From NCBI GenBank assembly GCA_032622095.1, contig CP136063.1:182755956-182819955 (forward strand): DNA of 64,000 bases, written 5' to 3'. Shown one piece after another: positions 11,561-23,135 of this stretch (its first letter is position 1; the number at the start of each line of letters is the position of its first letter). Origin of the DNA: Siphonodentalium dalli. Lineage: Eukaryota; Mollusca; Scaphopoda; Gadilida; Siphonodentaliidae. Position numbers and translations under genes: made by a program. The notes under the pieces were generated by a model. That model saw nothing but the letters and a program-made list of their open reading frames with translations, searched no databases and was not told the origin of the DNA.

Positions 11561-12065
11561 AATCAAATATGTAAACATAGACAAATTTGATAAAATTATT
11601 GTTCCAAAGTAAAATGTTTCATTTCTTAAAAAGGCACCGTTCAAATAAAGCCACCTTATTCGGGAGACGTGTGGCCTCTCGGACTTTGATTTAGTCTGAC
11701 AATGATTTTCAGAATATATTTCAATGACTTGACCTTTTACAATGTTTACCGTCAAGTGTGTATTAAACTGTGCTATCTTATAGGACCAAATTGACTTGGA
11801 TATGTAATTCCACTGCAGCAGTAATTATTACATAACTCTGCATGGTTTTGACAAGGGACAAGGGAATCTCTTTCTTGGATGGTTGTTAATACTGAAAATA
11901 AGAACAAGTCAGTCTAACTTTTCATGTACTTGTTGATTATAGTTGTTAACAGTGTTTTTCGCATGTATTGATCGATGTCGACGAGCTCCAGTACATGGTC
12001 TTATGTTATTTGTTATGAAATTAATAATATAACTATTATTAATATCATGAACTGTTCATTTTCAG

Positions 12066-12174
12066 CATTCTCGTTTTCTAAATTTGTTCGTCGAATGCCT
12101 AGACATGGTTACAGAGAATGTAGAGTGTACTCACAGTACACATGAACCAAAAGATACCCTGACGAAAAATATAC
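12066..12174 (+). CDS. Receptor exon 3: end of GAIN-A-like region
   Basis: The acceptor is TTTTCAG and the donor is a full consensus GTAAGT. The exon is 109 nt, entering in phase 0 and leaving in phase 1. It encodes HSRFLNLFVECLDMVTENVE followed by a polar segment rich in Thr, His and Lys. The first half continues the helical pattern of exons 1-2; the second half reads like a loop into the next subdomain. Two cysteines (about residues 11 and 21 of the exon) could form an extracellular disulfide. Confidence 0.6.
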
Positions 12175-12898
12175 GTAAGTAAGTAGGTGTTTGGGTTAGT
12201 AATGTCTGGAACGGTCATGCGAATGGACCCTTCAACTATTTATGCGCCATTGACCCTTTTATATCATCATGCATCATGTATAGTCATGCATTTACATGCT
12301 GGAGTTTCTGCAACAGCTCAAACCAAGCAGGTGTGGCAGAAGATTGTGACTCGGGTGTGCTATTCGTCCGAGACCAGAGAAAAAGTAAACCCGAGTCCAG
12401 GTAATTACGACCCATCAGATTCTAGGTCATTCCATGATTTATTTATTTTCATCCTCCAGTAAGAAACAGCGCATTTAGTTTGCCAGAAAGCCACATCATA
12501 TGAATACTCAAGCCGCCACCATACAGGAAACTAAGACATCTATCGTCTCTTGTCGAACTGCTTCTAAATAGCGCCATTTGTGTTGAACATCGTTATGGGG
12601 AGAGTGATTTTGAAATGTGCTGAATTCTTCAATAGTAAATATCAAATTGCTATCTGTACCAGGACTGTTCTTATTGTTGTTGATTGACGGTAACGTTGGG
12701 TGACCTTGGAATCTGGACCATACATGCACGTTCAACATGAACGTAAACTCCACGCCGTCAATGTTATACCAGGTTACAGTCAATATATGACTCTGGCTGA
12801 AAGCAAGACGAACTGCTTTGGTCCCATACTTCGTTACATTTAGAATACCTTCGTCACATTTTGTTTTCTTTTGACTTGTTTTAATTCTTCATCCACAG
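12175..12898. other. Receptor intron 3; no supported feature
   Basis: Contains 91-residue open frames on both strands (12187-12462 + and 12508-12783 -). I recognise no domain in them and neither has a credible gene context, so they are not called. Confidence 0.4.
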
Positions 12899-12952
12899 GT
12901 ATCCGCAGATATGCTGAGATAGGCTCCAGTCATAAGGATATCGTTTCAAACG
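12899..12952 (+). CDS. Receptor exon 4
   Basis: A small 54-nt exon with acceptor ATCCACAG and donor GTATGC, phase 1 on both sides. With the C carried over from exon 3 it encodes RIRRYAEIGSSHKDIVSN. It is basic and polar, with no recognisable motif. Because it is phase-symmetric and a multiple of three, it could be skipped without breaking the frame. Support is splice sites and phase only. Confidence 0.48.
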
Positions 12953-13084
12953 GTATGCGTTAGTCAATCTGTATGCGGTCTGTGCATTTTAGATTTCCAC
13001 TTATCGGGTACACCACATTCATGCCCGGGTTAGAATAGGTCCACCGCTCCATTGCGGGCGATAAAAATCCCCCATTTGGCACTA

Positions 13085-13318
13085 TTCAGTTGTGCGCTGC
13101 ATCCTGTGAGGTGGTTGGGGAGTCCCTGTTGTATTAGGGTGGCCGTATCACGTGCGCTGCATCATGTGAGGTGTTTGTGGAGTCCTCGTTGTATTAGGGT
13201 GGCCGTATCACGTGCGCTGCATCCTGTGAGGTGTTTGGGGAGTCTTCGTTGTATTAGGGTTGCCGTATCATGTGAGGTGGTTGGGGAGTCCTAGTTATAT
13301 TAGGGTGGCCGTATAACC
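13085..13318 (+). repeat. 60-bp minisatellite, ~3.7 copies
   Basis: The unit includes GTGCGCTGCATCCTGTGAGG and GTATTAGGGTGGCCGTATCA. Copies are in exact 60-bp register at 13141, 13201 and 13261; the last has an internal deletion. Since 60 is a multiple of three, it creates a repeating open frame (20-residue repeat with CIRVAVSRALHPVRC), which is probably not a gene. Confidence 0.85.
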
Positions 13319-13319
13319 T

Positions 13320-14394
13320 GCGGTATTGACCTCCGAGTACGACCGACATGTATCTCCTGATCCACTTCGATCCTCTGGTGATTAATTTGACCCGGCTCCA
13401 TCGATCGGTTTGCCACGCCTCGCCACAGTGTTTCAGATTAAAGTGTTATCTGTCGTATTGTTCTGATATTTGCCGTTTTCTGTTTATTCATTTATGGTGT
13501 TTTTGTCTACCATGTTTCTTTGAATTTCGTCTTGATTATTTTTCAATGTTGGAATTTAGTTATGCGCACGCTTGTCTCAATGAAGATGTGCCAGGGGGAT
13601 GCTGCATCATAACGCAGCGGCAAAACGGGTGACCGTTGCAGCTATATATCAGTCTTTAGCCCGACCATAATTCGAAGGGTAGTCCGAAGCTGCAGCTGGA
13701 ATAGATGTACAATATTTTATTTCGTATGGAAACTCAATCTAATAACAGACAATGATTTTAACGTACGAGTGATTATTTTGCTAAGTCACAATGATGCTGA
13801 TGTATATCCTCTGTACTCAGTTTTAGTTTATCGCAGTGTCAAGAAACATTCTGGTTATTATTGACAAAACAATGGATGGAAAATATAGTTGGACAATCGA
13901 AATATGTCAAGCCAGTCATGACTGGGCCAGTCCAGTAAATCTTTCCCTGGTTATTGAATGGCCAAATGTAGTCACTCTGACGCTCTTCTCCAGTTAACAT
14001 ATCCTCAATACGCACATGTGTCTGTCCTCCCCCACAATATCTTCAAAAGCAGCAGGGCTGTGTTTAGGAGACGATTTTATGGAAGATATTACACAGTAAC
14101 ATGATATTACCCTAGAACTACCACCAACCGTACGGTGACATAAATATAGTCCTACCTACCAAATGGTTAACTTATTCGCCTGGGTCTGAGACATTGGCTG
14201 AGCTGGGTCCACAGGGAGTTACGCGTGTACATAGAATATAAAGAACGATTGATCTTTAAAAAATACTATTAAACAGCTATGTTATGACATTCAACCGCTC
14301 TCAACACGCACCGGTGTTGGAGGTTGGATACATGAAATTAACAACAATTATACGATCCCCTTTGCTGTATTTTAAGTGCCTGGGAAAAATTACT
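13320..14394. other. Receptor intron 4, middle; no feature seen
   Basis: A 94-residue open frame at 13348-13632 is low in recognisable content and lacks splice context. The rest is AT-rich. Confidence 0.4.
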
Positions 14395-15487
14395 AAAAGC
14401 ACACCAACTATACAAATCCTAATAAATTCTAGAAATCGATAATTGCAGCCAAAATTTCCTCAGGTGTGTCTTATTGGCAAATAATTCACTTTCATTTGAC
14501 ATATAACTCAGCGAAATTGAACGAAGCGAAGTCGAGATATCGTATCGGAAACTAACGAAATCTGCCGAAGAAATCGGGTTGTCAATCTCCATGTCGGCTC
14601 AGAGGCCTTTGACCTAGTTCTAAAATCAATATTTTCGAGCAATAATTTGTCGCGAACGTGTACTTAAACGTAATGACATAACATATAAATGCTCGTATAT
14701 GTTCCGCAAGTCATTCCGAAGCCGTCCAAACCTTTTTTTTTATTTCATCCGATGTGTTTGTGTCAAATTTTTCAACTTTAGTCATCACACGAATTCCAGA
14801 AACAAGGCGTGTCTGCGACTGGCAGTAAATTTTGACCGCTTGCTGATTGATTGACAATATTCGAGAGTAAAGTTCACAAAGGATGGCTTTGAAAAATCAA
14901 TATGGATAGATATCTGACATGAAGTTTATTTGATTTTGAAACAGAAGTGAACGTGAAAGTATCGTTAAATAATTGGAATTTGTTTTGATGTAATATTAAA
15001 ATTCTGCGAAAATAGCGTGACCTTGACCCCCGCATAATGTTTTACTTTCGCTTTCACAATTTACTGCCAGTCGCAGACACGTCTTGTTTCTGGAATTCGT
15101 TTGATGAATAAAGTTGAAAAATTGGGCATAAACACATCGGATGAAATAAAAAAGGTATGGGTGGCTTCGGAATGGCTTGCGAAAGATATCTGAGCATTTA
15201 TAGGTTATGTCATCGCGTTTAAGTACACGTTCGCGACAAATTATTGCCCAAATATTGATTGCATAACTAGGTCAAAGCCTCTGAGCGGGCATGTATATTG
15301 ACGAACCGAATTCTTCGGCATATTTCGTTAGTTTCCGATACGTTATCGCGACTTAGTTTCGTTCAATTAGCCTAGTTATATGTCAAATGAAAGGGAATTT
15401 ATTGCCAATAACACCCACCTGAGGATATTTTGGCTGCAATTATCGATTTCAAAACTTTATTAGGGTTTTTATAGTTGGTGCGGTTTT
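14395..15487. mobile_element. 1.1-kb fold-back element
   Basis: Arms of about 440 bp (14395-14835 and 15058-15487) are inverted copies around a ~220-bp spacer. Outer ends are AAAAGCACACCAACTATA and TATAGTTGGTGCGGTTTT. Inner ends are GTCTGCGACTGGCAGTAAAT and its complement. The arms have diverged by scattered substitutions. There is no coding frame. A third, single-arm copy lies at 57428-57823. Confidence 0.85.
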
Positions 15488-15559
15488 AGCCGAAATCGAT
15501 CTTTTGAACCTTGTCACTGGTATAATCTATATTGGTATTTTAGTCATTTTCCGCAGGTG

Positions 15560-15985
15560 CCTGTGTGGAAACGCATATAAAGAGCGTACGTCTGGTATGT
15601 CGATTCAGGTTCACACAGAGCGTAAAAAATAATATGTTGAATATGAGCTAATTTTCAGGAGAAGAGGTGGGAATTTATATTTATACTTTATTATATTTCC
15701 TGCATGGGCAAGTGCTGTGTCCCTGTGCACTATATTATTATAATTCGGATAGTATTCTTCTGATTTGTATTGTAATGTATACATGTACATTTACAACATA
15801 TCTTCGCGCATATAGGTTCATAATCGACCTATAATAATCACATAGGTTCATATTGGATTATTTGAATCTGAAATAAGCCGATAGTGGACTTCTATCCGTT
15901 ATTCGGTTTTATGACGCGGGCCACAATGAAAACACATTTTAAAGAGCGTACATCTGGTACGTCGTGGGTTGGTTTATTCGTTTTA
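15560..15985 (+). repeat. Repeated AAAGAGCGTACxTCTGGTA segment
   Basis: ATAAAGAGCGTACGTCTGGTATGTCG near 15577 recurs as TTAAAGAGCGTACATCTGGTACGTCG near 15938. The reverse complement core AACGCTCTTTA also appears near 4020, 4048, 6055, 6226, 19519 and 19563. It looks like a dispersed repeat motif. Confidence 0.5.
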
Positions 15986-16320
15986 TTATAATTAATTATG
16001 AGTCGATAATGGCACTAAAATACTCTCATGGACTCAAAATGTGGCATGCCATACTACGCCGATTATGAACCAAATACATATTATAAGCCGATACCACAGG
16101 GTAACGTGCTGATTTTCGCGAGAACAGGCTGAGATTCATACTCTGGGGAACATAAAATATGTTTAAAGTAGAGAACTCGTTTTGTCTGCTCTACGTACTC
16201 TATCGTAATGTTATGCTCGCAGATGTGACAATATGTGATGTAATGAGCAACAAAACAAATGTTATGATAAAATGAGATGCTACAGATAATAGTCATTACT
16301 CATAATAATTATATTTCCAG

Positions 16321-16381
16321 ACACCCGGATAATAGAAGTAGAAATTGAGCGACTGGATGATTTACTTGTTCCAGTGTTAGG
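16321..16381 (+). CDS. Receptor exon 5: start of GAIN-B-like region
   Basis: A 61-nt exon with acceptor ATTTCCAG and donor GTAACT, a weaker donor than its neighbours. It enters in phase 1 and leaves in phase 2. It encodes DTRIIEVEIERLDDLLVPVL, with an alternating pattern (IIEVEIERL) typical of a beta strand, as expected at the start of the GAIN beta-sandwich. The only open frame here is the one that matches the exon 4 phase. Confidence 0.5.
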
Positions 16382-16759
16382 GTAACTAATTTATTATATT
16401 TGCTCAAATCTCTTGATTTTATCTCTCGAGTTTTATAATCGGGACGAGACACCGGCACCTTTAACGAGTCGCTGCTGATAACTCATATATAAGAATGATG
16501 CGTTGTTTGTTGCTACATGTAATTATTAACTTGAACATACAATTTATAAGAACAACAGTTTCTGCTTTGATCAAGATTATTCTCTATTCTAATTTATAAT
16601 CACAGTTGAATGTTCCATGTCACTTTAAACTTTTAAGTATTACTTATATACGCTTAGGGAAAATACCACTCATTAGATAAGTATGTTGGTCGAATCGAAT
16701 TCATGGATATTTTCCACGTCGCTGTGGCGAATAAGGCCGGCGTTGTTCTTGTTTTTGGC

Positions 16760-18095
16760 TCGATTTGACTGTCAAGTTAGAGCTATTTCCATGGGTTGGC
16801 GTCCATCGTCTGTGCGTGCGTCCGTCAACAATACTAATAATAATGACCAGTTTTATAAAACAATTAACCAATTACTTTCCCCAACTCGCTTGCTTTTTAT
16901 CATAAGAACATGCTCTGATACGCATCAGTATGACAAGCTGAATGGTACTCGTTTAACGCACGAGTGATGCGAAGCCCACACAATACGAGCGACCTTGCTC
17001 AATGGGCACAACTTGGCGCGGGACTTGAAATAGCGAGCAATCCAACAATTGCACGTCGCTCAAATCGGTCAAGCCACTGCTGTGTGGAGACTCAAAATAG
17101 ACCAGTTGCGAACCCATAGCGTTGTGTTTACAAGTCCGACACGCTAACCACAATGTCCGTTAGCACACCCTACATGGCACATCTCTCATCTGATCGTCAC
17201 CAAACGGCATATGGACCATCGGGGTGACCTCTAGATGGGAGCCATCGATTTATTCCAGAATTCGTTAAAAACATGGCCGCCAGCAGCCACCTTGAATCTC
17301 AAATTTAAAGCCATCGTCACACCATGCAGCCCAAATGTTTATTGGACTTTTTTTGGGGGGGGGAATTTACAGGCATGTTTAGGATCACGTCTAGATGGGA
17401 GTTATCGAATTCGAAATTTTCAATGAAACACATGGCCGCCGGCAGCCATCTTGGATCTTTGTATGAGTAAACACTTTGACACACCCTACGGGCCACCACC
17501 CTCATCCGATCATCACCAAATTGCATATGGATCTTCGGGGTGACCTCGAGATGAGAACCATATTTTTTTCCGAAATTCATGACCGCAGCAACCGACTTGT
17601 ATTTCAAATTTGAATCCATCGGCACACCCTACTATCCCCATTTATTGGAGAATTGTTTTGAAAATATACAGGCAAATTTTATATCACCTCTAGATTGGAG
17701 CTATCGAATTTGAATTTTTGTTTAAACAATCTATGAAAACAATGGCCGCCGGCATCAATCTTGGATTGTACTCTTTGAATGACTAAATATTTTGACATAC
17801 CTCGTCCGATCGTCACTAAACTTCATAGGGATTTTAGGGGTGACCTCTAGATGGGAGCCATTTTTTTTTCAAATTTCGTTAAAACACATGGCTGCTAGCA
17901 GCCATCTTGGCTATCACATTTGAATCAATCGGAACGCCCTGCAGTCGACATTTAATAAATTTTACAGACAGACATGTTCGGGATCACTTCTAGATTGGAG
18001 CTATCGAATTTGAACGATATTCTATCAAATACATTGTTACCAGCAGCCATCTTGGATTTTGCATGCCCACACCCAACATTTTTATCCAATTTACC
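16760..18095 (-). repeat. Tandem array 1, CATGGCCGCCxGCAGCCATCTTGG units
   Basis: Successive units pair a CTAGATGGGAGCCATC segment with ACATGGCCGCCAGCAGCCA and CTTGGATTTT-like segments. Copies lie near 17232, 17390, 17550, 17690, 17850 and 17990. The left border (16765-16830) matches, in reverse, the ends of the elements at 28 and 38 kb (GTTGACGGACGCACGCACAG and AGCTCTAACTTGACAG). It is therefore the same family as arrays 2-4 in the opposite orientation. Confidence 0.75.
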
Positions 18096-18429
18096 CCAAA
18101 CTTCAAATTGCTCTACGGGGTATACTGTCTTTCACTTTAACAGTTAAGGGGCGCAGAGATGGTTTGTTTCAGCATTGATAGCTACGGAATTGTTTTCAAA
18201 AAATAAATCTTCCAATAACAAAGTGACATCTTAAATTTAGTTGATTCATTGAACAGCTAGAACATTTAAATATTTCAAGCGTTTGTTTATTTTCTCAGCT
18301 GATAAGATATCATTTGTGCGATTTCTAACATTTTTTTTCCAAAATGACACTTTTCAAGACAAAACGAATTTTTCCCACCAAAATTAATCTGTTTGAACTA
18401 ATAATAAACCGTACTAGATACAGTATTAG

Positions 18430-18971
18430 GGTATGTGCTTTGGAGACAAGCACTTTGGTACAAACTTTCGAGCATTAACATAAATGGTAAAATTCTCACA
18501 ATTATAAAAAAAACATGTACTCTAACATTAAGTCGAAAGTTAGATTGGGTGATCAAACATCTGATTGTTTCCCATGCTTATCTGGGTAAGACAAGGGGTA
18601 AAACTATCACCCCTGTTATTCTCGCTTTACCTGAACGATCGAGAGGATTTCTCACATCAGAAGGTGGTGGAGGATTAATCAAACTGTCACGAGATATTGA
18701 TATTCACTTGAAGATGTACGTCAAATTATTCATTATTTTATACGCAGACGACACCGTTCTCATGGCTGAAACGCCATTAAAAATGCAGAAGGCACTGAAC
18801 AGTTTTCACAGGTATTGCAAGAAGTGGAAATTGCATGTCAATATCGAGAAAACTAAAATAATGTTGATATCCAAAAGAAGCTTGCCAAAGAATAGAGCAT
18901 TTTTATACAACACTACAATATACATGGTTATGATTACTATACATACATATCAGAGGAACCAAGTCTTCTAA
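18430..18971 (+). pseudogene. LINE reverse transcriptase fragment, frameshifted
   Basis: The frame contains the RT catalytic block ILYADDTVLMAETPLKMQKA followed by a FHRYCKKWKLHVNIEKTKIM segment, typical of non-LTR RTs. Upstream, around 18590-18650, the expected block (VRQGVKLSPLLFSLYLND) lies in a different frame, so there is at least one frameshift on each side of it. The upstream endonuclease and downstream thumb are missing. It is a dead fragment in receptor intron 5. Confidence 0.8.
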
Positions 18972-19086
18972 ATTTACGACTGTGATGAACTGATATTCAT
19001 GTAAGGATGAAACATTGGTCACGTCAGCGCGACCATAACTGCTGCATCATGTGTAATGTAAGTCACTATATTGTTCATTCATCTAG

Positions 19087-19195
19087 GATGCCAACTATGA
19101 AGCACAGAGTAGTGAAGTTTGTTTACCCTGACAACTGCGAGACTTCCCATGTATTTCCAGATGACGTAAAGCTGAAATTCGACACACACAATCAG
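19087..19195 (+). CDS. Receptor exon 6: GAIN-B-like strands
   Basis: The acceptor is TTCATCTAG and the donor GTATAT. The exon is 109 nt, entering in phase 2 and leaving in phase 0. It encodes MPTMKHRVVKFVYPDNCETS followed by HVFPDDVKLKFDTHNQ after the carried-over Gly. Two strand-like segments (RVVKFVYP and DDVKLKFDT) flank a cysteine-containing turn. The second strand, just before the GPS cysteines, sits where adhesion GPCRs have a conserved strand of the type PVxIxLxH. Confidence 0.6.
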
Positions 19196-20128
19196 GTATA
19201 TAATATGTGTGTAGCGTTGTATAAGATGAAATAATCACAAATGATTCGTATAGCTGAGTCAACTTTCAGATGGACAAAAATATTGTTTTGTTGATTCTTA
19301 AAGGCACGTGAGGCCTTAGTTGTCGAAAATATTCATATTTGTTCCAATCACCGTAAACAGAAAAACATTAAAACGCATATAGTTTCGTTTTATATATACC
19401 ATGACCATCGCGTAAACAGCATGTTATCATCAAGATTTACTATATTGTACATAAGCAAGAGCCTGATTGTGTTACAGAAGACAGCACAATGCTGCTGGCT
19501 AATCACACACAAATGGCATAAACGCTCTTTATTCGTTCCATATCAGGAATTCACCAACAAAGAACGCTCTTTATGTTTACCATCATAATATAAACAAACA
19601 CCATAAAAGTAACTTTTTATGCTTTTGTTTACATAACAATGGTCAAAGATATGACAATAACATACTGTTTATGCGATATTTCTTATTTGTATACGGACAA
19701 AGTCTGTCTACATTTTGTTGTTCTTTCTGTTTGTGGCGGTTTTTGACGGGTGGAAATATTTTCACAGGATACCCACCGCCAAGGCCAACCGTACCTTTAA
19801 ATAACAGAGTGACATTCTTTGTTTTTATGGGTCTGGTTCGATCTTTGGAAATTTAAGGTATCAATAAAGTCCGCTAGTTGGAAAATTCCTACTCAATGTG
19901 TTGCAAATGAAGAGCTAGGAATATTGGTGTTCAATGGGAGCAGTTGGAAATTCAAAATGGACACGACCACTCCAAACAAAGACCCTCCGGTCATCTCCCT
20001 GACTGATGCAATGCTCCATGTGTGTTCTTTGTAATAAAATGTAATGTTGTGATTTATCTAGCTTCATTTTGTTTAAGAGAAGACACTCACTTATTGCCCA
20101 AGTGTTCACAAGTGTCGTATATTTTCAG
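19196..20128. other. Receptor intron 6; short unrecognised frames
   Basis: A frame at 19819-20034 encodes 71 residues ending in AMLHVCSL and is followed by AATAAA. I recognise no domain and see no splice sites that would join it to the receptor, so it is not called a gene. AACGCTCTTTAT motifs occur near 19519 and 19563. Confidence 0.35.
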
Positions 20129-20193
20129 ATACACGTTTGTCAGTCGCCACAATCAAGAATTACATTTGTCTGTGGGAGTGCCATGATTTATAG
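20129..20193 (+). CDS. Receptor exon 7: first half of GPS-like segment
   Basis: A 65-nt exon with acceptor TATTTTCAG and donor GTTAGT, phase 0 in and 2 out. It encodes IHVCQSPQSRITFVCGSAMI plus Tyr. It contributes two cysteines 11 residues apart, which could be the first two of the four GPS cysteines. The usual spacing is larger, and the tryptophans that normally accompany them are absent. The next exon with matching phase and compatible sequence lies about 34 kb downstream. Confidence 0.57.
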
Positions 20194-20529
20194 GTTAGTA
20201 TTATATAACATCGAGTTGTGAAGCCCCACCCTCACTTTCCAACTATCTAAAATGTCTACTTATATTATTTAGATGAAACAAACAAATTTAATTTGAATTT
20301 TGGTACATTAATTACTACAGATACGAATAGCTAATAGTATTCCGACGGTACAAAAACCTTTTCGCAGAATTAATGACTATTCGAGTCTGTGTCGAGTCGT
20401 TTGTGAGAACATCGTTTCGCTCAAAATGTGGCTAGCAGTAAAGTGATCTTGTCCTGATTGCCGTGATTATTTTGTACTTAATTATGTTTTATGTGTCATA
20501 GTCAGTGGTAGGCTTGATGATTGTGTTTC

Positions 20530-20800
20530 TCAAGATTATCGTGTTCCACGGCGACGAATGATTTGATTGCCACTATAAGAGATAGAAATTAAGGTCGCAT
20601 GGCGATTACAATTTAAGGACACCATAATGTCGGAGTCAACTATTTCGAACTTATTACTATATGTGATGTATTTGTCAGTTGTGTTGAAAACCCGGAACAT
20701 TAATCGTAACTATGGATATGTGGCAGAACTACAACTGATATAATAATACATATTCTAGCGACTTAGTAGCCTATTCATATTTCTTGTCAGTGGTATTTCA
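20530..20800 (+). repeat. Dispersed repeat, copies also at 58.6, 62 and 63.2 kb
   Basis: ATTTCGAACTTATTACTATATG, GTTGAAAACCCGGAAC and a GACTTAGTAGCCTATTCATA segment recur as CGCGAACTTATTACTATATG, GTTGAAAATCCGAAACCG and GTAGTACCCTATTCGTA near 58585-58730. They appear reversed near 61920-62090, and the last part recurs near 63215. Confidence 0.55.
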
Positions 20801-20941
20801 TTAACAGTATGCATGCTTCCGTCACGTCTACATAATCATGTTAGGACTACTCATATAATGGGTAGTACCCTCTGAATAATTACTGTGATTTATCAGTCGC
20901 TGGATATTCACGCAAAGCTTAGAATTTTTACTGCGGTGTTG

Positions 20942-22510
20942 TTAACCCGTTGAACCCGTAACACCGATATTTAGGTGCAAACGAACCGTGACTATATCCC
21001 GTAACACCGATATTTCGGTGCAGCGACGACATGATTCGGTAGCAAATTTATATATAGTATAACGAGCGTCAGACCCACTGATTTATATTTAAATTGCCCC
21101 CACATATTTCAGCGGCGCCCATGGTTCGTATGGAATGGTTGGCCGATAGTATCTGGTAGAAATATATGCGCATGCGCATAGCATATAATCTACAAAAACA
21201 TACGATATTTTAAGCGAACTGTGCCGCTATATTTAGGGCATATAATTTCGTGTTCCCCGTGTATGTACAGCACAGACATAATTTAGACACACAATTTCAG
21301 TTTAAAATTACCCTCGCGTATATTAGTCAGTGTTCTGCTACATATGGGGAAGGGTCTATCGCCTATCAAGTTGATTTATTCGCGCATGCGCAGACCAGCA
21401 CAATGACAAATAAATGGTTTATAACGTACTTATACACGACATACCAACTAATATATATATTTAAATGGGCCTATTGAAGTTTGCGCTGGCAAAGGTGTGT
21501 ATATGGATTGGCTGCCCGCTAGCAACGGGTAGGAAAATGTGCACATGCGCGCAGGCTATAATTTATTTGGAAAAATGCGTTTAAGTGAATTGTGGCGCTA
21601 TATATGACATATAGTTGCATGATTCACATGTTCAGTAGACACAATCTAGACAGCTTACTTGAACAATGGGGCCACGACATGTTACGGGAAATTACGTTGT
21701 TTCTGCATGGTCTCTGTAATATCAGTCTCTGTTATGCCACATGCGGCAAAAAGTCTATCGCATATCAAGTTGACTTACTCGCACATGGTCAGGTATATCT
21801 TACATTTCACATTAGGATATTGGTTGCATCGAAACGCAATTTGCTGATGTGTAATTACAACGTTAAAAGCTATAATTCTTTTATCCTGCAAATTTCGGGT
21901 AGTTGCCTAGTAACCGTTTCTAAGGAGAGATCGGGTGGCAAAGTATCCCGGTCTTACAATGATCAGTGGTCCATGCATGCATAGCATGCTTGTACAGTTT
22001 CAGTTATGTGTCCCCTTTGAACATAACCAACACCACGCGACTATAGACACTGTCTAAATTAAGGCAAAACATACCACTGAATAGTTAGTGCAATGTCATT
22101 CGATCATTAGTGGTATTTGCTTAACAACCGTTGCTACCCATAAATGGGATATTTGGTTCACTATTCTGGTCGGGTATATCTCAAATTTCACGTTAGGGTA
22201 TTACCTGTATAAAAAAAACGCAACCACTGGGGTTGAATAACGATGCTATAAGCTATATTTACATTTTCCAGTCAATTACGGGTAGTTGCCTAGCAACCGT
22301 TACCAAGGAATTGCCGCGAGGCACAGTCTCGCGATCTTATAATGATCGCTGATCCATGGGGGACTAACCTGTAAAGTTTCAGACCTGTGTCGCAGTTTGA
22401 ACATAATCAACACCATGCGACAAGACACTGTCTAATTTAAGCGGAAATACCACTGGGAGCCACGGGTCAGGGTGTCGATCATTGTGGGGCGTCAGGGTTC
22501 AAAGGGTTAA
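20942..22510. mobile_element. TTAA-flanked 1.57-kb element
   Basis: TTAA at 20942-20945 and 22507-22510 border inverted ends CCCGTTGAACCC and GGGTTCAAAGGG (one mismatch). The interior holds a repeated CGTAACACCGATATTT(A/C)GGTGCA motif near the left end, two copies of an AAGTTGATTTATTCGCGCAT-type segment, and two ~370-bp sub-repeats (from 21895) that also occur at 2463-3010. A GTTGCCTAGCAAC motif resembling an RFX X-box recurs in the sub-repeats. No transposase is visible. Confidence 0.75.
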
Positions 22511-22673
22511 TGTCTCGACTTATAGTAAACATTATTTATTCCACATAATTCAATACAATATGATATATGATGAGTGAATCATGATTGAATGGAGGGGATC
22601 CGATATAAAGCATGAAGCTTATACACGGTGGGGAATCACGTGGTTTCGAGTTGATGAGTATCGCGCATTCAAA

Positions 22674-22716
22674 ATGGCCGAGGCGATCGCAATCGAGACC
22701 AGACACGAGCAAAAAG
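22674..22716 (+). CDS. Candidate first coding exon, unrecognised
   Basis: AAAATGG start context, MAEAIAIETRHEQK, then a GTAATA donor in phase 1. The sequence around it is rich in CpG (TATCGCGC, GGCGATCGC), unlike its surroundings, as at a promoter-proximal first exon. It sits inside an element with inverted ends, so it could be a captured exon or chance. No downstream exon was found. Confidence 0.2.
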
Positions 22717-23069
22717 GTAATAAACTAGGATTATGATATATTACATAGTGTTTTTGGCAGCCACCAGCATATGCTATACTATTTTCAAATAAGCGGATAC
22801 CTCAATTGTTTCCAAACTCACAGTTGTTTGCTCTAGCATTCTGACCAAAGCTGTCAGTCAAAGGATATATACTCCTAGATATATAAATAGACTTCCACGA
22901 ACCTCCAACTGGCAGAATGTTATAGAAAACTACTGAGTATTTCCGAACAAATAAGGTATAAATTTATCTTTAAAATAAACTAGCATAATTATGCTCATAA
23001 CAGTCAAAATACTATGTTTTGTGTCAGTTCCTCATATATTACGTTTTTGTGCGTTTGCACATTTTAAAT

Positions 23070-23135
23070 AATAATAATAATAATAATATTTGTATAGCGC
23101 TTATCGCCAATAAGCGGGCCCTAAGCGCTTGACAT
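23070..23135 (+). repeat. AAT microsatellite with GCGCTT hairpin
   Basis: (AAT)n is followed by TTTGTATAGCGCTTATCGCC and AATAAGCGGGCCCTAAGCGCTTGAC, a short imperfect hairpin on AGCGCTT. This kind of dispersed sequence is common in invertebrate genomes; its class is not settled here. Confidence 0.5.

Noticed and set aside
19819-20034. 71-residue frame ending in CVANEELGILVF..AMLHVCSL with a following AATAAA
   Set aside because: No recognisable domain and no splice sites of suitable phase. It lies in receptor intron 6 and may be chance.
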